Source of the DNA: Streptomyces spiralis
Lineage (GTDB): Bacteria > Actinomycetota > Actinomycetes > Streptomycetales > Streptomycetaceae
Length of the DNA: 64,000 bases
NCBI RefSeq assembly: GCF_014654675.1
Contig: NZ_BNBC01000023.1
Location: 63,324 to 127,323 of the forward strand
Reading direction: 5' to 3'
Positions 23,720-32,885 of this stretch are shown here, piece after piece. Positions within the stretch are counted from its first letter, which is position 1. Every line of letters begins with the position of its first letter. A program made the position numbers and the translations under genes. The notes beneath the pieces were generated by a model. The model was not told the origin of the DNA and made no database searches. It was given only the letters and a program-made list of their open reading frames with translations.

Positions 23720-24532
23720 TCAGGTGGTGTCCGGTGCCCGGCCGTCGTCCGAGGGCGCACGCTTCGTGGCATCGGGCAGGTAGCTCGCCAGGCCGCGCAG
23801 GATGATCTCCAGGCCGATGTCGAACCTCTCGTCGGAGGAGTCCGTCACCATCATTCCGGCCAGGGCGCGCAGGTGGGGGAAGTCCTGTGCGGGCAGGGAC
23901 GCGAAGTAGTCCTGCATCTCCTCGGCCATCTCCCGCCAGTCGGGGCGGGCCAGGGAGGTGTCCTCACCGCTCTGCTCTGCGGCCCGGTCCCGCCACATGC
24001 CCTCCTCCAGGACGAACCCGTCGATGTAGGTGGAGATGAGATCACCGGCCTCCGCCGCGATCCGGTCGGGCAGCCCGGCGGTACGGAAGATGGCGAGCAA
24101 CGACTCGACGTACGGCAGCAGTTCGGCGGTGAAGGGCACGTGGGCCATGGAGATCCTGGCCATGTCCCGGTGGGACAGCAGGCGTCGGCGTCCTGCGCGG
24201 GCGTAGTCGCGTACCTGCTCCTGCCAGCGGTCAGGGTCCGGTCGGGGCAGTTCGAAGCCGTCGAAGAGCCGGGTGTACATCAGCTCCAGGAGGTCGTCCT
24301 TGGAGCTGACGTGGGCGTAGAGGGCGGAGACCGTGACCCCCAGTTCGGCCGCCACCTGGCGCATCGACAGTCCGTCGAGCCCTTGCCGGTCCAGCACGGT
24401 GAAGGCGGCCTCGACGATCCGCTCACGTGACAGCGGTGTTCGCGCGACGGCGGCGCGGGTGCGAGCGGGGCGCTCTCGCTCCCAGGGGGAGGGCGGGGGA
24501 GGTGCGGGGGTGCTGTCGGCCGGGTCGGTCAT
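23720..24532 (-). CDS. TetR-family regulator of the adjacent exporter
   Basis: A 270-aa TetR/TetR_C protein: Pro-rich N-tail, HTH at about 30-80 (SRERIVEAAFTVLDRQGLDGLSMRQVAAELGVTVSALYAHVSSKDDL) and a long C-domain of the tetracycline-repressor type. It is divergent from the DHA2 exporter at 24839; GAACAGTGTTC sites in the shared region are its likely operators. Confidence 0.92.
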   Translation of the reverse strand: MTDPADSTPAPPPPSPWERERPARTRAAVARTPLSRERIVEAAFTVLDRQGLDGLSMRQVAAELGVTVSALYAHVSSKDDLLELMYTRLFDGFELPRPDPDRWQEQVRDYARAGRRRLLSHRDMARISMAHVPFTAELLPYVESLLAIFRTAGLPDRIAAEAGDLISTYIDGFVLEEGMWRDRAAEQSGEDTSLARPDWREMAEEMQDYFASLPAQDFPHLRALAGMMVTDSSDERFDIGLEIILRGLASYLPDATKRAPSDDGRAPDTT

Positions 24533-24554
24533 GACTCCAGTCTAGGCATGGGCA

Positions 24555-24714
24555 GAACAGTGTTCTCCTTCGGCGAGCGGCGTTCATGCGGGGTCGGAGG
24601 CGGCGAGACCCAGGGCTTGACGCGATATATCTTGTCCAGCCGTCGAAGTTGCGCTATATCTTGGTTAACGCCGTTCTCTCGGTGAGCACTGTTCTGCTAC
24701 GGTGAACAGTGTTC
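24555..24714. promoter_or_regulatory. tetR/exporter operator region
   Basis: Three related palindromes: GAACAGTGTTC at 24555-24565, GAGCACTGTTC at 24684-24694, GAACAGTGTTC at 24704-24714. Between them is a direct repeat, CGCGATATATCTTG (24621-24634) and TGCGCTATATCTTG (24650-24663), 29 bp apart, the first preceded by TTGACG. The remainder of 24533-24838 is the exporter leader. Confidence 0.65.
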
Positions 24715-24838
24715 GCTCCTCCGCGACGTTCGGCCATCCGTCTGCACGGGCCGGATCAGCGGCCCGGACAGTCACATCCATTCGTCCCACCGCGCTCCCG
24801 GGTCACCACCCGACGCGGTTCCTCTGCGAGGAGTTTCG

Positions 24839-26551
24839 ATGTCCACCACCGGTGTCGCGCCCGACGAGGCGCTCACCGATTCGCCGGCGCCCTACCGGTG
24901 GCGCTGGGCTGCCCTCTTCGTGATCCTCGCGGCCGAGGTGATGGACCTCCTCGACGCCGTTGTCACGAACATCGCCGGCCCGTCCATGCGGGCCGACCTC
25001 GGCGGCGGTGCCTCCACCCTGCAGTGGCTCGCCGCCGCGTACACCCTGTCGATGGCCGTCGGACTCGTCACCGGAGGGCGGCTCGGCGACATTCACGGCC
25101 GCCGCCGGATGTTCCTGGTGGGTGCGGCCGGCTTCACCCTTGGTTCGTTGCTGTGCGCGGTGTCCGTGGCGCCCGAGATGCTGATCGGCGCACGCGTCGT
25201 GCAGGGACTGTTCGGCGCGGTGATGCTGCCGCAGGGCCTGGGCATGATCAAGGAGATGTTCCCGCCGAAGGAGTCGCAGAAGGCCTTCGGCATGTTCGGC
25301 CCGGTCATGGGGCTGTCCGCGGTGTGCGGGCCGATCCTTGCGGGCTGGCTCGTGGACGCCGACTACTTCGGCACCGGCTGGCGGATGATCTTCCTGATCA
25401 ACCTGCCGCTGGGGGCCGCGGCGTTCCTCGGCGCCGTGCGCTACCTGCCCAGGGGCCGGTCGAGCGACAAGCCGCGCCTGGACATCCCCGGCATGCTCCT
25501 GGTCTCGCTGGCCGCGCTGCTCATCATCTTCCCCCTGGTCCAGGGGCGTGAGTACGACTGGCCTGTGTGGACGTTCGTGATGATGGGCGCCTCGGTGGCC
25601 GTCTTCGTCGTCTTCGCCGGGTACGAATCGCGCCGCAGCAAGACCGGACGGGACCCGCTGGTCGTCCCCAGTCTCTTCCGCAAGCGCGGGTTCAGCGGCG
25701 GTATGACCCTCGGGCTGGTCTTCTTCTCGACCATGCAGGGCTTCATGCTGGTCTTCAACCTCTACACCCAGATCGGGCTGGGCTACTCGCCCCTCAAGGC
25801 GGGATTGGTGATGGTGCCCTGGTCGGGCGGCATGATCGTCGGCTTCGGGATCGCCCAGGGTGTCGCCCGGTTCGGACGTGCCGTCCTTCAGGTGGGCGCG
25901 CTCGTCATGGCGCTCGGCGTGTTCGGCGTGTGGCTCACCCTCGAGATGGTGGGCAGCGGCGTCGGCCCCTGGCAGCTCCTGCCGTCCCTGCTCGTCACCG
26001 GCATCGGGATGGGCCTGCTCATGGCGCCGTTCTTCGACATCGTGCTCGCGAGTGTCGAGCAGCACGAGACCGGTTCGGCATCCGGCACGATGACGGCGAT
26101 GCAGCAGCTCGGCGGCGCCTTCGGCGTGGCCGTCCTCGGCACCGTGTTCTTCGGCCTGCTGGGCGGCGGGATCGCCGGCGCCGTCGACCACCGCTCGGAC
26201 GACCTGCGGCACCAACTGGCCGCCGTGCACATCGCTCCCGCCGCTCAGGACCGCGTCGTCGCGGACCTGCGTGCGTGCTCCTCGGACCGCGCCGTCGCCA
26301 AGGACCCCGCAGCGACCCCCGCGTCCTGCGCACGCCTGGAGAAGGACACCCGGGCCGCCGTGACCTCCCCTCAGGCCGGGGCGCGCGTACCCGCCGCACT
26401 CAAGGCCACCTCGCAGTCGGCCTTCCGCAGCGGCTTCGGCTCGGTCATGAAGACCGTGCTGTGGATCGTCGACGCCATGCTCGCCCTGACCTTCCTGCTC
26501 GCGTTCCTCCTGCCGCGCCACGCACGCCCCGAGGGATCAGCCGGGCACTGA
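24839..26551 (+). CDS. MFS drug exporter, DHA2 (14-TM) family
   Basis: A 570-aa integral membrane protein. Motif A-like GGRLGDIHGRRRMF, motif C-like GPILAGWL and about 14 hydrophobic segments fit DHA2/EmrB-QacA proton-driven exporters. A soluble insertion of about 80 residues (from about 460) precedes the last helix, as in many actinobacterial members. GAGGAG precedes ATG. Likely induced via the divergent TetR; export substrate unknown. Confidence 0.93.
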   Translation: MSTTGVAPDEALTDSPAPYRWRWAALFVILAAEVMDLLDAVVTNIAGPSMRADLGGGASTLQWLAAAYTLSMAVGLVTGGRLGDIHGRRRMFLVGAAGFTLGSLLCAVSVAPEMLIGARVVQGLFGAVMLPQGLGMIKEMFPPKESQKAFGMFGPVMGLSAVCGPILAGWLVDADYFGTGWRMIFLINLPLGAAAFLGAVRYLPRGRSSDKPRLDIPGMLLVSLAALLIIFPLVQGREYDWPVWTFVMMGASVAVFVVFAGYESRRSKTGRDPLVVPSLFRKRGFSGGMTLGLVFFSTMQGFMLVFNLYTQIGLGYSPLKAGLVMVPWSGGMIVGFGIAQGVARFGRAVLQVGALVMALGVFGVWLTLEMVGSGVGPWQLLPSLLVTGIGMGLLMAPFFDIVLASVEQHETGSASGTMTAMQQLGGAFGVAVLGTVFFGLLGGGIAGAVDHRSDDLRHQLAAVHIAPAAQDRVVADLRACSSDRAVAKDPAATPASCARLEKDTRAAVTSPQAGARVPAALKATSQSAFRSGFGSVMKTVLWIVDAMLALTFLLAFLLPRHARPEGSAGH

Positions 26552-26600
26552 GCCCCGGCCGGGCCGGCAACGCCGAACGGGACGACGACGCAACAAGGAC

Positions 26601-26640
26601 GCTTGCGCAGATCACGGGCAGCACCGTGATCTGCGCAAGC
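26601..26640. terminator. exceptionally long perfect hairpin
   Basis: GCTTGCGCAGATCACGG (26601-26617) / CCGTGATCTGCGCAAGC (26624-26640): 17 perfect pairs, 6-nt loop, 50 bp after the exporter stop. It lacks a T-run but is typical of streptomycete terminators. The rest of 26552-26810 is empty. Confidence 0.75.
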
Positions 26641-26810
26641 AGAGCCGCCACTTGCCACGCCCGGCCACCGGGGGGAGTGGACGGATGACGCACCGGGAGC
26701 GCCGGCCGACGCCTGACCCAGCAGGTGGCCCCGCGAGCCGCGTCGCGTGCCCGCTGTGCCGGCTGGGAAAATCGACGGCGGTTGTGCGGGCGTGATGATA
26801 GGCATCCAGC

Positions 26811-27025
26811 GTGGCGAAGACACTTGAGTTCCGCGTTCTGCTGCGGCTGATCGACGAACGCTCGGTCGCGTTCCGGGGCGCGGTGTCCTCGGCGCGCCTC
26901 GGCTGCGCCCCGGGAGCGCGAGGCACCGCTCGCCTGGTCGGCCGAGTCGACGGAGCATGGGTGTCCGGCGACCGGGCGAAAAAATCGGTGGTGAGGCTGC
27001 CGTTCGACGGAGGTGGCCTGCGCGG
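26811..27025 (+). pseudogene. N-terminal fragment of a mycothiol-dependent maleylpyruvate-isomerase-like gene
   Basis: The first ~28 codons (GTG start) encode EFRVLLRLIDERSVAFRGAV, matching the opening helix of streptomycete MDMPI/DinB-fold proteins, whose usual length is about 200-260 aa. After that the sequence leaves the family and the DinB core with its metal His is missing. Read as a truncated relic joined to the next broken gene. Confidence 0.5.
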
Positions 27026-27651
27026 ATGATGCGTGCGGAGCGAGCCATCGCGACGGTCGTCGGCTCAGCGGTGGGTGACGCGCTGGGAGCCCCTTTCGAG
27101 TTCGGTCTCCCGGGTGCGTTCTCTGCCCGGTTCCCGGAACCAGGGTGCGGCGGCGAGATGTGCGGAGGCGGCGGTTGGGAACCGGGCGAAGTCACGGACG
27201 ACACGCAGATGGCCGTTCTGGTCGCGGAGTCGCTGCTGCAGCGCGGCGGACTGGACCTGCCGGACGTCTTCGCCCGCTTCCAACGGTGGGCGGCGGCTGA
27301 GCCCAAGGACATCGGCCTGCAGACCGAGGACGTGCTGACCAACGGCATGCCGTGGGATCTGGCTGCCGCCGTGCATTTCCAGGTCAACCACCGAGCGGCC
27401 GGAAACGGCTCGTTGATGAGGGCGTCGACATCCGCGGTCTACTTCGCACCCGGGCGATCGACCTCGGCGGTGACACAGACACGGTCGCCGCGGTGACCGG
27501 GGCTCTCGCGGGGGCGTATCACGGACTGGATGCGATACCTGCCCGGTGGACCGAGCCCTTGCACGTCCCCCTGCCAGGGTTCGACGGGCGGGTGCTGCGT
27601 CTGGTCGATCTGATCGATCTCGCCCACCGCCTCGGGGCCGGTACGGACTGA
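27026..27651 (+). pseudogene. ADP-ribosylglycohydrolase, internally deleted and frameshifted
   Basis: The N-terminus (ATVVGSAVGDALGAPFEF...GEVTDDTQMAVLVAESLL...AAGNGSLMRAS) and C-terminus (RAIDLGGDTDTVAAVTGALAGAYHGLDAIPARW...) of an ADP-ribosylglycohydrolase are both present but in different frames, and about 100-150 residues of the middle are missing at roughly 27425-27450. Metal-binding TDDT and GGDTDT motifs remain, yet the product cannot fold normally. Loss looks like a deletion rather than slow decay. Confidence 0.85.
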
Positions 27652-27875
27652 CGCAGTCATCGGGCGAGCCGCGGGTCCAGTCTCCGTGGTTCAGGGTGGT
27701 GCAGATGGGGCCGGTGTGACGGTTGATCAAGGTTCTGCGCTTTGTCATTGGGGCCTGACGGGCCCTCAGGACAGGTAAGTGTCGGTCCGGCCTGATCCTC
27801 AAGTCGCGCATGTGCAGCGCGCTTGAGCGGTCCAGGCCGAAGGACTCCCTTGGGGGAACCTTGACGAGAAGCACC

Positions 27876-28787
27876 ATGCCCGGGCGCCTACTGGCCAGGA
27901 CCGTGGGCGTTGTCGCGGCGGTCACCGTCGCGCTCACTGCTGCGCCGCTGTCGGGCACCGCGCAGGCCCACAGCGCGGAGTCGGGAACGCTCAGTTTCAG
28001 CGGCGAAGCGGGGGAGCCGATCTCGGGCGGTCAGTCGTACGAGTACACGGCTGGCTCGGTCCAGCTGTTCGATGTCCAGGGCAGCAAGGACGAGAACGGC
28101 CTCACCGTCGCGGTGGATGCGGAGCAGGGCACTCTCTGGCGTCTCCTCATCGCCGCCCCCGACGGGCAGAAGCTGACGGAAGGCACCACGTACACCGGGG
28201 CCAGGCAATGGCCCGACGCCCAGCCGGGGGACCCGGAGCTGCAGTTCAGCGGGACCGACAACGGGACCGAGAAATGGTGCAACACCAACTCCGGCTCGTT
28301 CACCATCGAGCACATCGCCTTCGGTCCCTACGGCTACGTCCGGGCGCTGGACGCCACCTTCGAGCAGTACTGCAACGGATCGACGGTGCCTCTGCGCGGT
28401 GAGGTGCACGCGGTCATGCCGGAACCTCCGGCCGAACTCACCGTGGGAATGACCACCGACCCCGATGGCACGGTGGACACCCGCGACGGCCGGATCACCG
28501 TCGGTGGCACCGTGACCTGCAACAAGCCTGCGAGTGTCGCGTTGACCGGGCAGGTCTTCCAGATCCAGAAGAACGGCACGCCGAGCGCGTCGTACGAGAC
28601 AGCCGTGGCCTGTACCCCGGGGGCGCCCGTCCCGTGGTCCGTCAGGCTGACCAGCCAGACACCGGACACCTCGTTCCGCCCCGGCACCGCGACGATGCGC
28701 AGCAGGGCCCAGGCGGACGACCGGGACTACCCGGTGACCGCCGACACGGGGCAGCAGGAGTCGGAGGTCACGCTGTCCAAGGCCTGA
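27876..28787 (+). CDS. secreted protein of unknown function (DUF6299-like C-terminus)
   Basis: A 303-aa exported protein with a signal peptide ending near SGTAQAHSA. The N-terminal part is a beta-rich domain with paired cysteines (EKWCNTNSGS...EQYCNGS); the C-terminal ~100 residues (DTRDGRITVGGTVTCNKPASVALTGQVFQ...) recall the Ig-like DUF6299 pattern. The ATG at 27876 is preferred; an in-frame TTG at 27861 follows GGGGGA closely and is an alternative. No partner gene is evident. Confidence 0.7.
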   Translation: MPGRLLARTVGVVAAVTVALTAAPLSGTAQAHSAESGTLSFSGEAGEPISGGQSYEYTAGSVQLFDVQGSKDENGLTVAVDAEQGTLWRLLIAAPDGQKLTEGTTYTGARQWPDAQPGDPELQFSGTDNGTEKWCNTNSGSFTIEHIAFGPYGYVRALDATFEQYCNGSTVPLRGEVHAVMPEPPAELTVGMTTDPDGTVDTRDGRITVGGTVTCNKPASVALTGQVFQIQKNGTPSASYETAVACTPGAPVPWSVRLTSQTPDTSFRPGTATMRSRAQADDRDYPVTADTGQQESEVTLSKA

Positions 28788-29028
28788 TCTCGGCGCCATG
28801 AGGCCGGCCGGCACCACCGGTCGCGGGCGACGGGGCCGAGCCGCCCCGTCCGCTCGCGCGTGCCGGCCGGCATAGGCGCCGATGATGCCGGCACGGCGAT
28901 CGCGCCTGCGCCCGGCGTGGTCGCCCGGGAGTTCCGGTACAAGATCGATCCCAGCCCCTGCCCCAGCCGCTGTCGGAGCACGGCGCGGCGCGTCGACCGC
29001 GAGACGTACGTCACAAATCGGGTGGGGC

Positions 29029-29055
29029 TGTCACACTTCGGGAGCGTGTCTCGTC
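29029..29055 (+). promoter_or_regulatory. ECF41 promoter of the second sigma gene
   Basis: TGTCACA (29029-29035), 16 bp, CGTC (29052-29055), identical in boxes and spacing to the site at 16380-16406. The sigma ATG at 29064 is 8 nt past the -10, so the transcript is leaderless or nearly so. Confidence 0.78.
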
Positions 29056-29063
29056 CTCCCGGC

Positions 29064-29957
29064 ATGAACGAACCGAACGCTGCCGACGAGGTGGCGGCCG
29101 TCTTCGAGGAGCTGCGCCCCCGCCTGGTCGGCGTGGCCTACAGCATCCTCGGAACCCTCTCCGAGGCCGAGGACGCGGTCCAGGAAGCCTGGATCCGCCT
29201 CCACGGTTCGGAAGTGGCCGCCATCGAGGACCTCACCGGCTGGCTGGTGACCACCACCTCCCGGATCGCCCTCGACGGTCTGCGCTCGGCCCGCGCCCGC
29301 CGCGAGGCCTACGTGGGACCGTGGCTGCCCGAGCCGGTGGAGACCGCACCGGACCCCGCCGACTCCGTCAGCCTCGCCGACTCCTTGTCCTGGGCGCTGA
29401 TGGTGGTGCTGGAGACCCTCTCCCCGGCCGAACGTGCCGCGTTCGTCCTCCATGATGTCTTCGGGCTGTCCTTCACCGAGGTCGGCGCTGCCCTGGGCCG
29501 CAGCCCGGCCGCGTGCCGCAAGCTCGCCAGCCGCGCCCGCGCCCACGTCGAGCAGCGCAAGCCGCGCTTCGACGTCGACCCGCAGGCGCACCAGGAGATC
29601 GTCGGCGCGTTCGCGGAGGCCGTCCGCACCGGAGACATGGCCGGCCTGACACGGCTGCTCGATCCGGAAGCGGTGCTCACCACCGATGGCGGCGGGGTGG
29701 TCCGCGCCGTCCTCGAACCGCTCCGCGGAGCCGACGACATCGCCCGGTTCTTCGCCCGTGGCGCCCGCTTCGCACCGGACCGCGAATTCCGCGTCACCCG
29801 TGTGAACGGCGGTGCCGCGCTGCTGATGATCGATGACGGCCGCCTCAGTGCCGTCGTCGCGCTCACCATCAGCGAGGGCCGCGTCACCAGGATCGACGCG
29901 GTCCGCAACCCCCACAAGTTCCACGGCCTGCACCCCCTTGGCGAGGCCGGGAAGTGA
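29064..29957 (+). CDS. second ECF41-type sigma factor with NTF2-like extension
   Basis: A 297-aa paralogue of the sigma factor at 16448: sigma2 (LVGVAYSILGTLSEAEDAVQEAWIRL), linker YVGPWLPEP, sigma4 (LGRSPAACRKLASRARAHV) and an extension with TTDGGGVVRAV and terminal NPHKF. The start at 29064 directly follows its own promoter. It is followed after 17 nt by a CMD gene on the same strand, the classic ECF41 operon, whereas at the first locus the partner is divergent. Confidence 0.93.
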   Translation: MNEPNAADEVAAVFEELRPRLVGVAYSILGTLSEAEDAVQEAWIRLHGSEVAAIEDLTGWLVTTTSRIALDGLRSARARREAYVGPWLPEPVETAPDPADSVSLADSLSWALMVVLETLSPAERAAFVLHDVFGLSFTEVGAALGRSPAACRKLASRARAHVEQRKPRFDVDPQAHQEIVGAFAEAVRTGDMAGLTRLLDPEAVLTTDGGGVVRAVLEPLRGADDIARFFARGARFAPDREFRVTRVNGGAALLMIDDGRLSAVVALTISEGRVTRIDAVRNPHKFHGLHPLGEAGK

Positions 29958-29974
29958 AAGGAAACACACCACAC

Positions 29975-30445
29975 ATGGAACCCCGCTTCAACTTCAACGA
30001 CACCGAGTTCGGCCGGACGTTCTACCGCAAGTTCGGCGCCGCCGCGATGGCGGTCAACGACTCGCCCCTGGCAAAGACCGTCCAGGAACTGGTGAAGATC
30101 CGCGCGAGCCAGATCAACGGCTGCGCGGCCTGCACCGACATGCACACCAAGGACGCCCTGGCCGCGGGTGAGACCCAGACGCGGCTCAACCTGATCGCGG
30201 TATGGCGGGAGGCGACCGTCTTCACCGAGGCCGAGCGCGCCGCGCTGGCCCTCACCGAGCAGGGAACGCGCCTGGCCGACACTCGCGGCGTGGACGACGA
30301 GACCTGGGAGGCCGCGCGGAAACACTTCGACAATGAGGAACTCGCCGCGCTCATCGCCCTGATATCGGTGATCAACGTATTCAACCGCTTCAACGTGATC
30401 GTCCGCACACCGGGCGGCGGCTACGAACCCGGCCAGTACGCGTAG
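29975..30445 (+). CDS. carboxymuconolactone decarboxylase (AhpD-like) protein, second ECF41 partner
   Basis: A 156-aa CMD/AhpD-fold protein with C50-x2-C53-x3-H57 (NGCAACTDMH) and closely similar to the protein at 15771-16250 over its whole length. Probably co-transcribed with the sigma gene. AhpD-like members act as thiol peroxidase/reductant, but the ECF41 partners' reaction is not established. A GTG at 29954 overlapping the sigma stop is an alternative start; ATG at 29975 gives the family N-terminus MEPRFN. Confidence 0.92.
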   Translation: MEPRFNFNDTEFGRTFYRKFGAAAMAVNDSPLAKTVQELVKIRASQINGCAACTDMHTKDALAAGETQTRLNLIAVWREATVFTEAERAALALTEQGTRLADTRGVDDETWEAARKHFDNEELAALIALISVINVFNRFNVIVRTPGGGYEPGQYA

Positions 30446-30745
30446 CCCCTCGTGGACATGGAGGGAAGACCCTGACGCTGGTCACCAGGCCGGGCGTCAT
30501 GATCGATACCGGTGGTCTGCAGCTGGCGCACCGCAGGGTCAAGTACCGTCAGTCTCCGGCGAGTCCTGATGTGCCGGTCGTTCTGCGAGTCGAGTTGGCC
30601 GGTCAGAAGGCTTCACGGCCGCGTGGTGGTACGGCCCGCGCGGCGGACGGTCGGGCAGTGGCTGCTGCGCAGGCCCACGTGCTTCTCCGCAGGTGAGTGA
30701 CCCCTCGTGGTGAGCGGGTGGCCCGGGCAGGGTGAACGGCGGACC
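30446..30745. other. 300-bp intergenic region between convergent genes
   Basis: Between the CMD gene and the minus-strand phosphoesterase. No recognised coding sequence, repeat or clear terminator hairpin was seen. Confidence 0.4.
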
Positions 30746-32494
30746 TCAGGCCTTCTTCAGCAGTAGCTCCGTGTTGCGGTCGCGCGGGTCGCCCTGAAGG
30801 CTGAGGGAGCCTTCGCGCGCGTTGAACGAGAGTTCCCGGTAGAGGGCGGCGAGGCCGGTCTGGGACAGGTCGGTGAAATCCGTGCGGTGCGGGGCGGCGG
30901 ACTCGATCAGGGTGGTGTGCAGGGAGAGCGTGCCGTCCTTGTTGTCCACCAGCTCGATGATGCGGGCCAGTTGCGGGAAGTCGACGTGGGAGGCGGTGGA
31001 GATCTCCCAGAAGGAGTGGCCGCCGCTGCCGGTGTGCGGGGTGATGGTGTTGCGGTGCACATGGCCGTTGATCCAGGCGACCACGTTGCGGTGCCGGCCG
31101 AGCAGGGCGAGCAGTTCGTCGCCGTTGTGGCGCTTCTCGTGCGGCCGGGCGGGGTCGGGGCGCGGGGTGGTCATCGAGGTGCTGGTGTAGTGGCTGAAGA
31201 CGATGGCGTACTCGTCCTTGTGTGCGTTCAGCGTGCGTTCCAGCCAGGCCATCTGGGCCGCCCCGATCGAGCCGCTGAAGTTGCCCTGAGGGTCGGTGGT
31301 GTCGAGGCTGATGCCGACGACGTGGTCGGAGACGCGGAAGGAGTAGTACTGGGTGCCCTCCGCGAGGTTGGCCTGTGTGTAGCCGTGGCCGACCGGGCCG
31401 GGGCCGGTGTACGCCGGGTCGAGGTGGGCCTCGACGTACTCGGCGGGCGTGAACAGGGCACGCCGCTCGTCCGGGGTGACCCGGCGCATCGCGCGGCTGT
31501 GGGACTTCAGCAGGTCGCGCAGGCCCAGGCCCTTGGGGTCGGAGCCGTCGTTGATGCTCTGCTGCAGCTTGCGGGCCTCGGCCGCGGTCACGGTGAACAG
31601 CTTGCGGTCGCCGGTGGCGAACTCGGTGAAATAGGAGTCCCCGTGTCCGAAGCAGCCGCCCAGGACGGAGTCGTGGTTGCCGACGGTGGAGTACCAGGGG
31701 AGGTTCAGGCCGGGACTACGCACCTCGCGGGTCGCGGACCGCAGGAAGCTCTCCAGGTGCGGGAAGCCGCGTTGCTTGTACTGGTCGCGGACGGTCGCTT
31801 CGGGCTGCCAGTACAGACTCAGGCCGCTGCTCGACGCGCCCTCGTAGTGGCGCGGATCGCCCGAGTCGGGGGTGATGCGGCCGCCGCTGAGCACCTTCAG
31901 GTACCAGTCGAGCTCGATGCGGGAGTTGTTGTCGGTGTTGTCGCCGGTGGTGATGGCGAACTCCAGGGGGCTGCCGGTGACCGGCGCGCCGCGCAGCGCG
32001 TTGACCCTCTCGACCAGGGAGATCGCGCCCTGCACGGTGAGCGCCTCCTGCGGGCGCCAGGCGTGCGGCGAGCCGGCCTGAAGGAACTCCGTGCGCAACG
32101 GGTGCTGGCTGTCCATCACATGGAGGTCGGTGAGCTGCACGAACGCGGCGAGCGCGGTACGCCGCCCGGCGCGACCCGCCTTGGGGCCGGCCAGTTCGCC
32201 GCGCACGACCCGGCTCCAGCCGGGGCCGTCGCCGAGACGGCGGTAGCCGGAGCCGTTGCGGGCCGCCGCGACCGTGGCGAGCGTGGTGCCCTTCGTGTAC
32301 GGGGCGAGGGGCGCGGCCGGCGCCTGCCGGGAGTGGGCCGCGGGAACCTCCCTCCGGGCAGGGTCGGCGGCGGCCCGGCCCTCCCCGGGCCGCAGGGCGA
32401 GTCCGACGCCCGCGGTGAGCGACGCCGCCCCGGCGGCGAGGAGGGTGCGACGGTCCAGAGCGGCCTTCGTGGCGACAGAGCGTGTGCGCGACAT
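30746..32494 (-). CDS. Tat-exported metallophosphoesterase (TIGR03767 type)
   Basis: A 582-aa protein. The N-terminus has a twin-arginine signal (DRRTLLAAGAASLTAG). The calcineurin-like dinuclear-metal motifs are in order: TDLHVMD, TGDNTDN, VGNHDS, FSHYT, NGHVHRN. Length and motifs match the actinobacterial TIGR03767 family, exported phosphoesterases probably for phosphate scavenging. ATG 32494 is preceded by GGGGAG with a 7-nt spacer. No PHO box was identified upstream. Confidence 0.9.
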   Translation of the reverse strand: MSRTRSVATKAALDRRTLLAAGAASLTAGVGLALRPGEGRAAADPARREVPAAHSRQAPAAPLAPYTKGTTLATVAAARNGSGYRRLGDGPGWSRVVRGELAGPKAGRAGRRTALAAFVQLTDLHVMDSQHPLRTEFLQAGSPHAWRPQEALTVQGAISLVERVNALRGAPVTGSPLEFAITTGDNTDNNSRIELDWYLKVLSGGRITPDSGDPRHYEGASSSGLSLYWQPEATVRDQYKQRGFPHLESFLRSATREVRSPGLNLPWYSTVGNHDSVLGGCFGHGDSYFTEFATGDRKLFTVTAAEARKLQQSINDGSDPKGLGLRDLLKSHSRAMRRVTPDERRALFTPAEYVEAHLDPAYTGPGPVGHGYTQANLAEGTQYYSFRVSDHVVGISLDTTDPQGNFSGSIGAAQMAWLERTLNAHKDEYAIVFSHYTSTSMTTPRPDPARPHEKRHNGDELLALLGRHRNVVAWINGHVHRNTITPHTGSGGHSFWEISTASHVDFPQLARIIELVDNKDGTLSLHTTLIESAAPHRTDFTDLSQTGLAALYRELSFNAREGSLSLQGDPRDRNTELLLKKA

Positions 32495-32885
32495 GTGCGG
32501 TCTCCCCGATGCGAACGCGTCAGTGAGCAGTGGTCGCGGGGCCGTCGCCGTCGCGGACGTCCCGCTCGCTCTGGATCGTCGGCACCGGCGGTGACCTGCG
32601 CGCGAACGCGGACGCAACACACGACGCCGATAACCGTACGTGGATGTTGAACCACCCAGGGTGTTCACGGCCGCTCGTCGGACGGCCGTGGGGCGGTCAC
32701 TGCGTGTTCATGCCGATGGGTAGCGGCCTCGCCGCTTTTGAGTGGCATCGACGGGCCTCCGGCCGGCCTCCGGCGGGGCCTCGGGTTATCCCCACCCGGG
32801 ATCCGCCGGTGGCCACCATGGTTCGCGACGACCGTGATCCGTAGCTTCGAGGCATCGGTTCGAAAAGATCGCGAGAGGGCGGACC
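32495..32885. other. divergent promoter region, phosphoesterase / ABC exporter
   Basis: About 390 bp with no gene. CGGCCG (32668-32673)/CGGCCG (32682-32687) forms a short hairpin. A TAGCTT -10-like box lies about 45 bp before the ABC ATPase start. No operator I could recognise. Confidence 0.35.

Noticed and set aside
29001..29060. GTGTCTCGTCCTCCCGGCATGA as another MITE end
   Set aside because: Resembles GTGTCTCG...GGCATGA by chance; it is accounted for by the ECF41 -10 and the sigma start.
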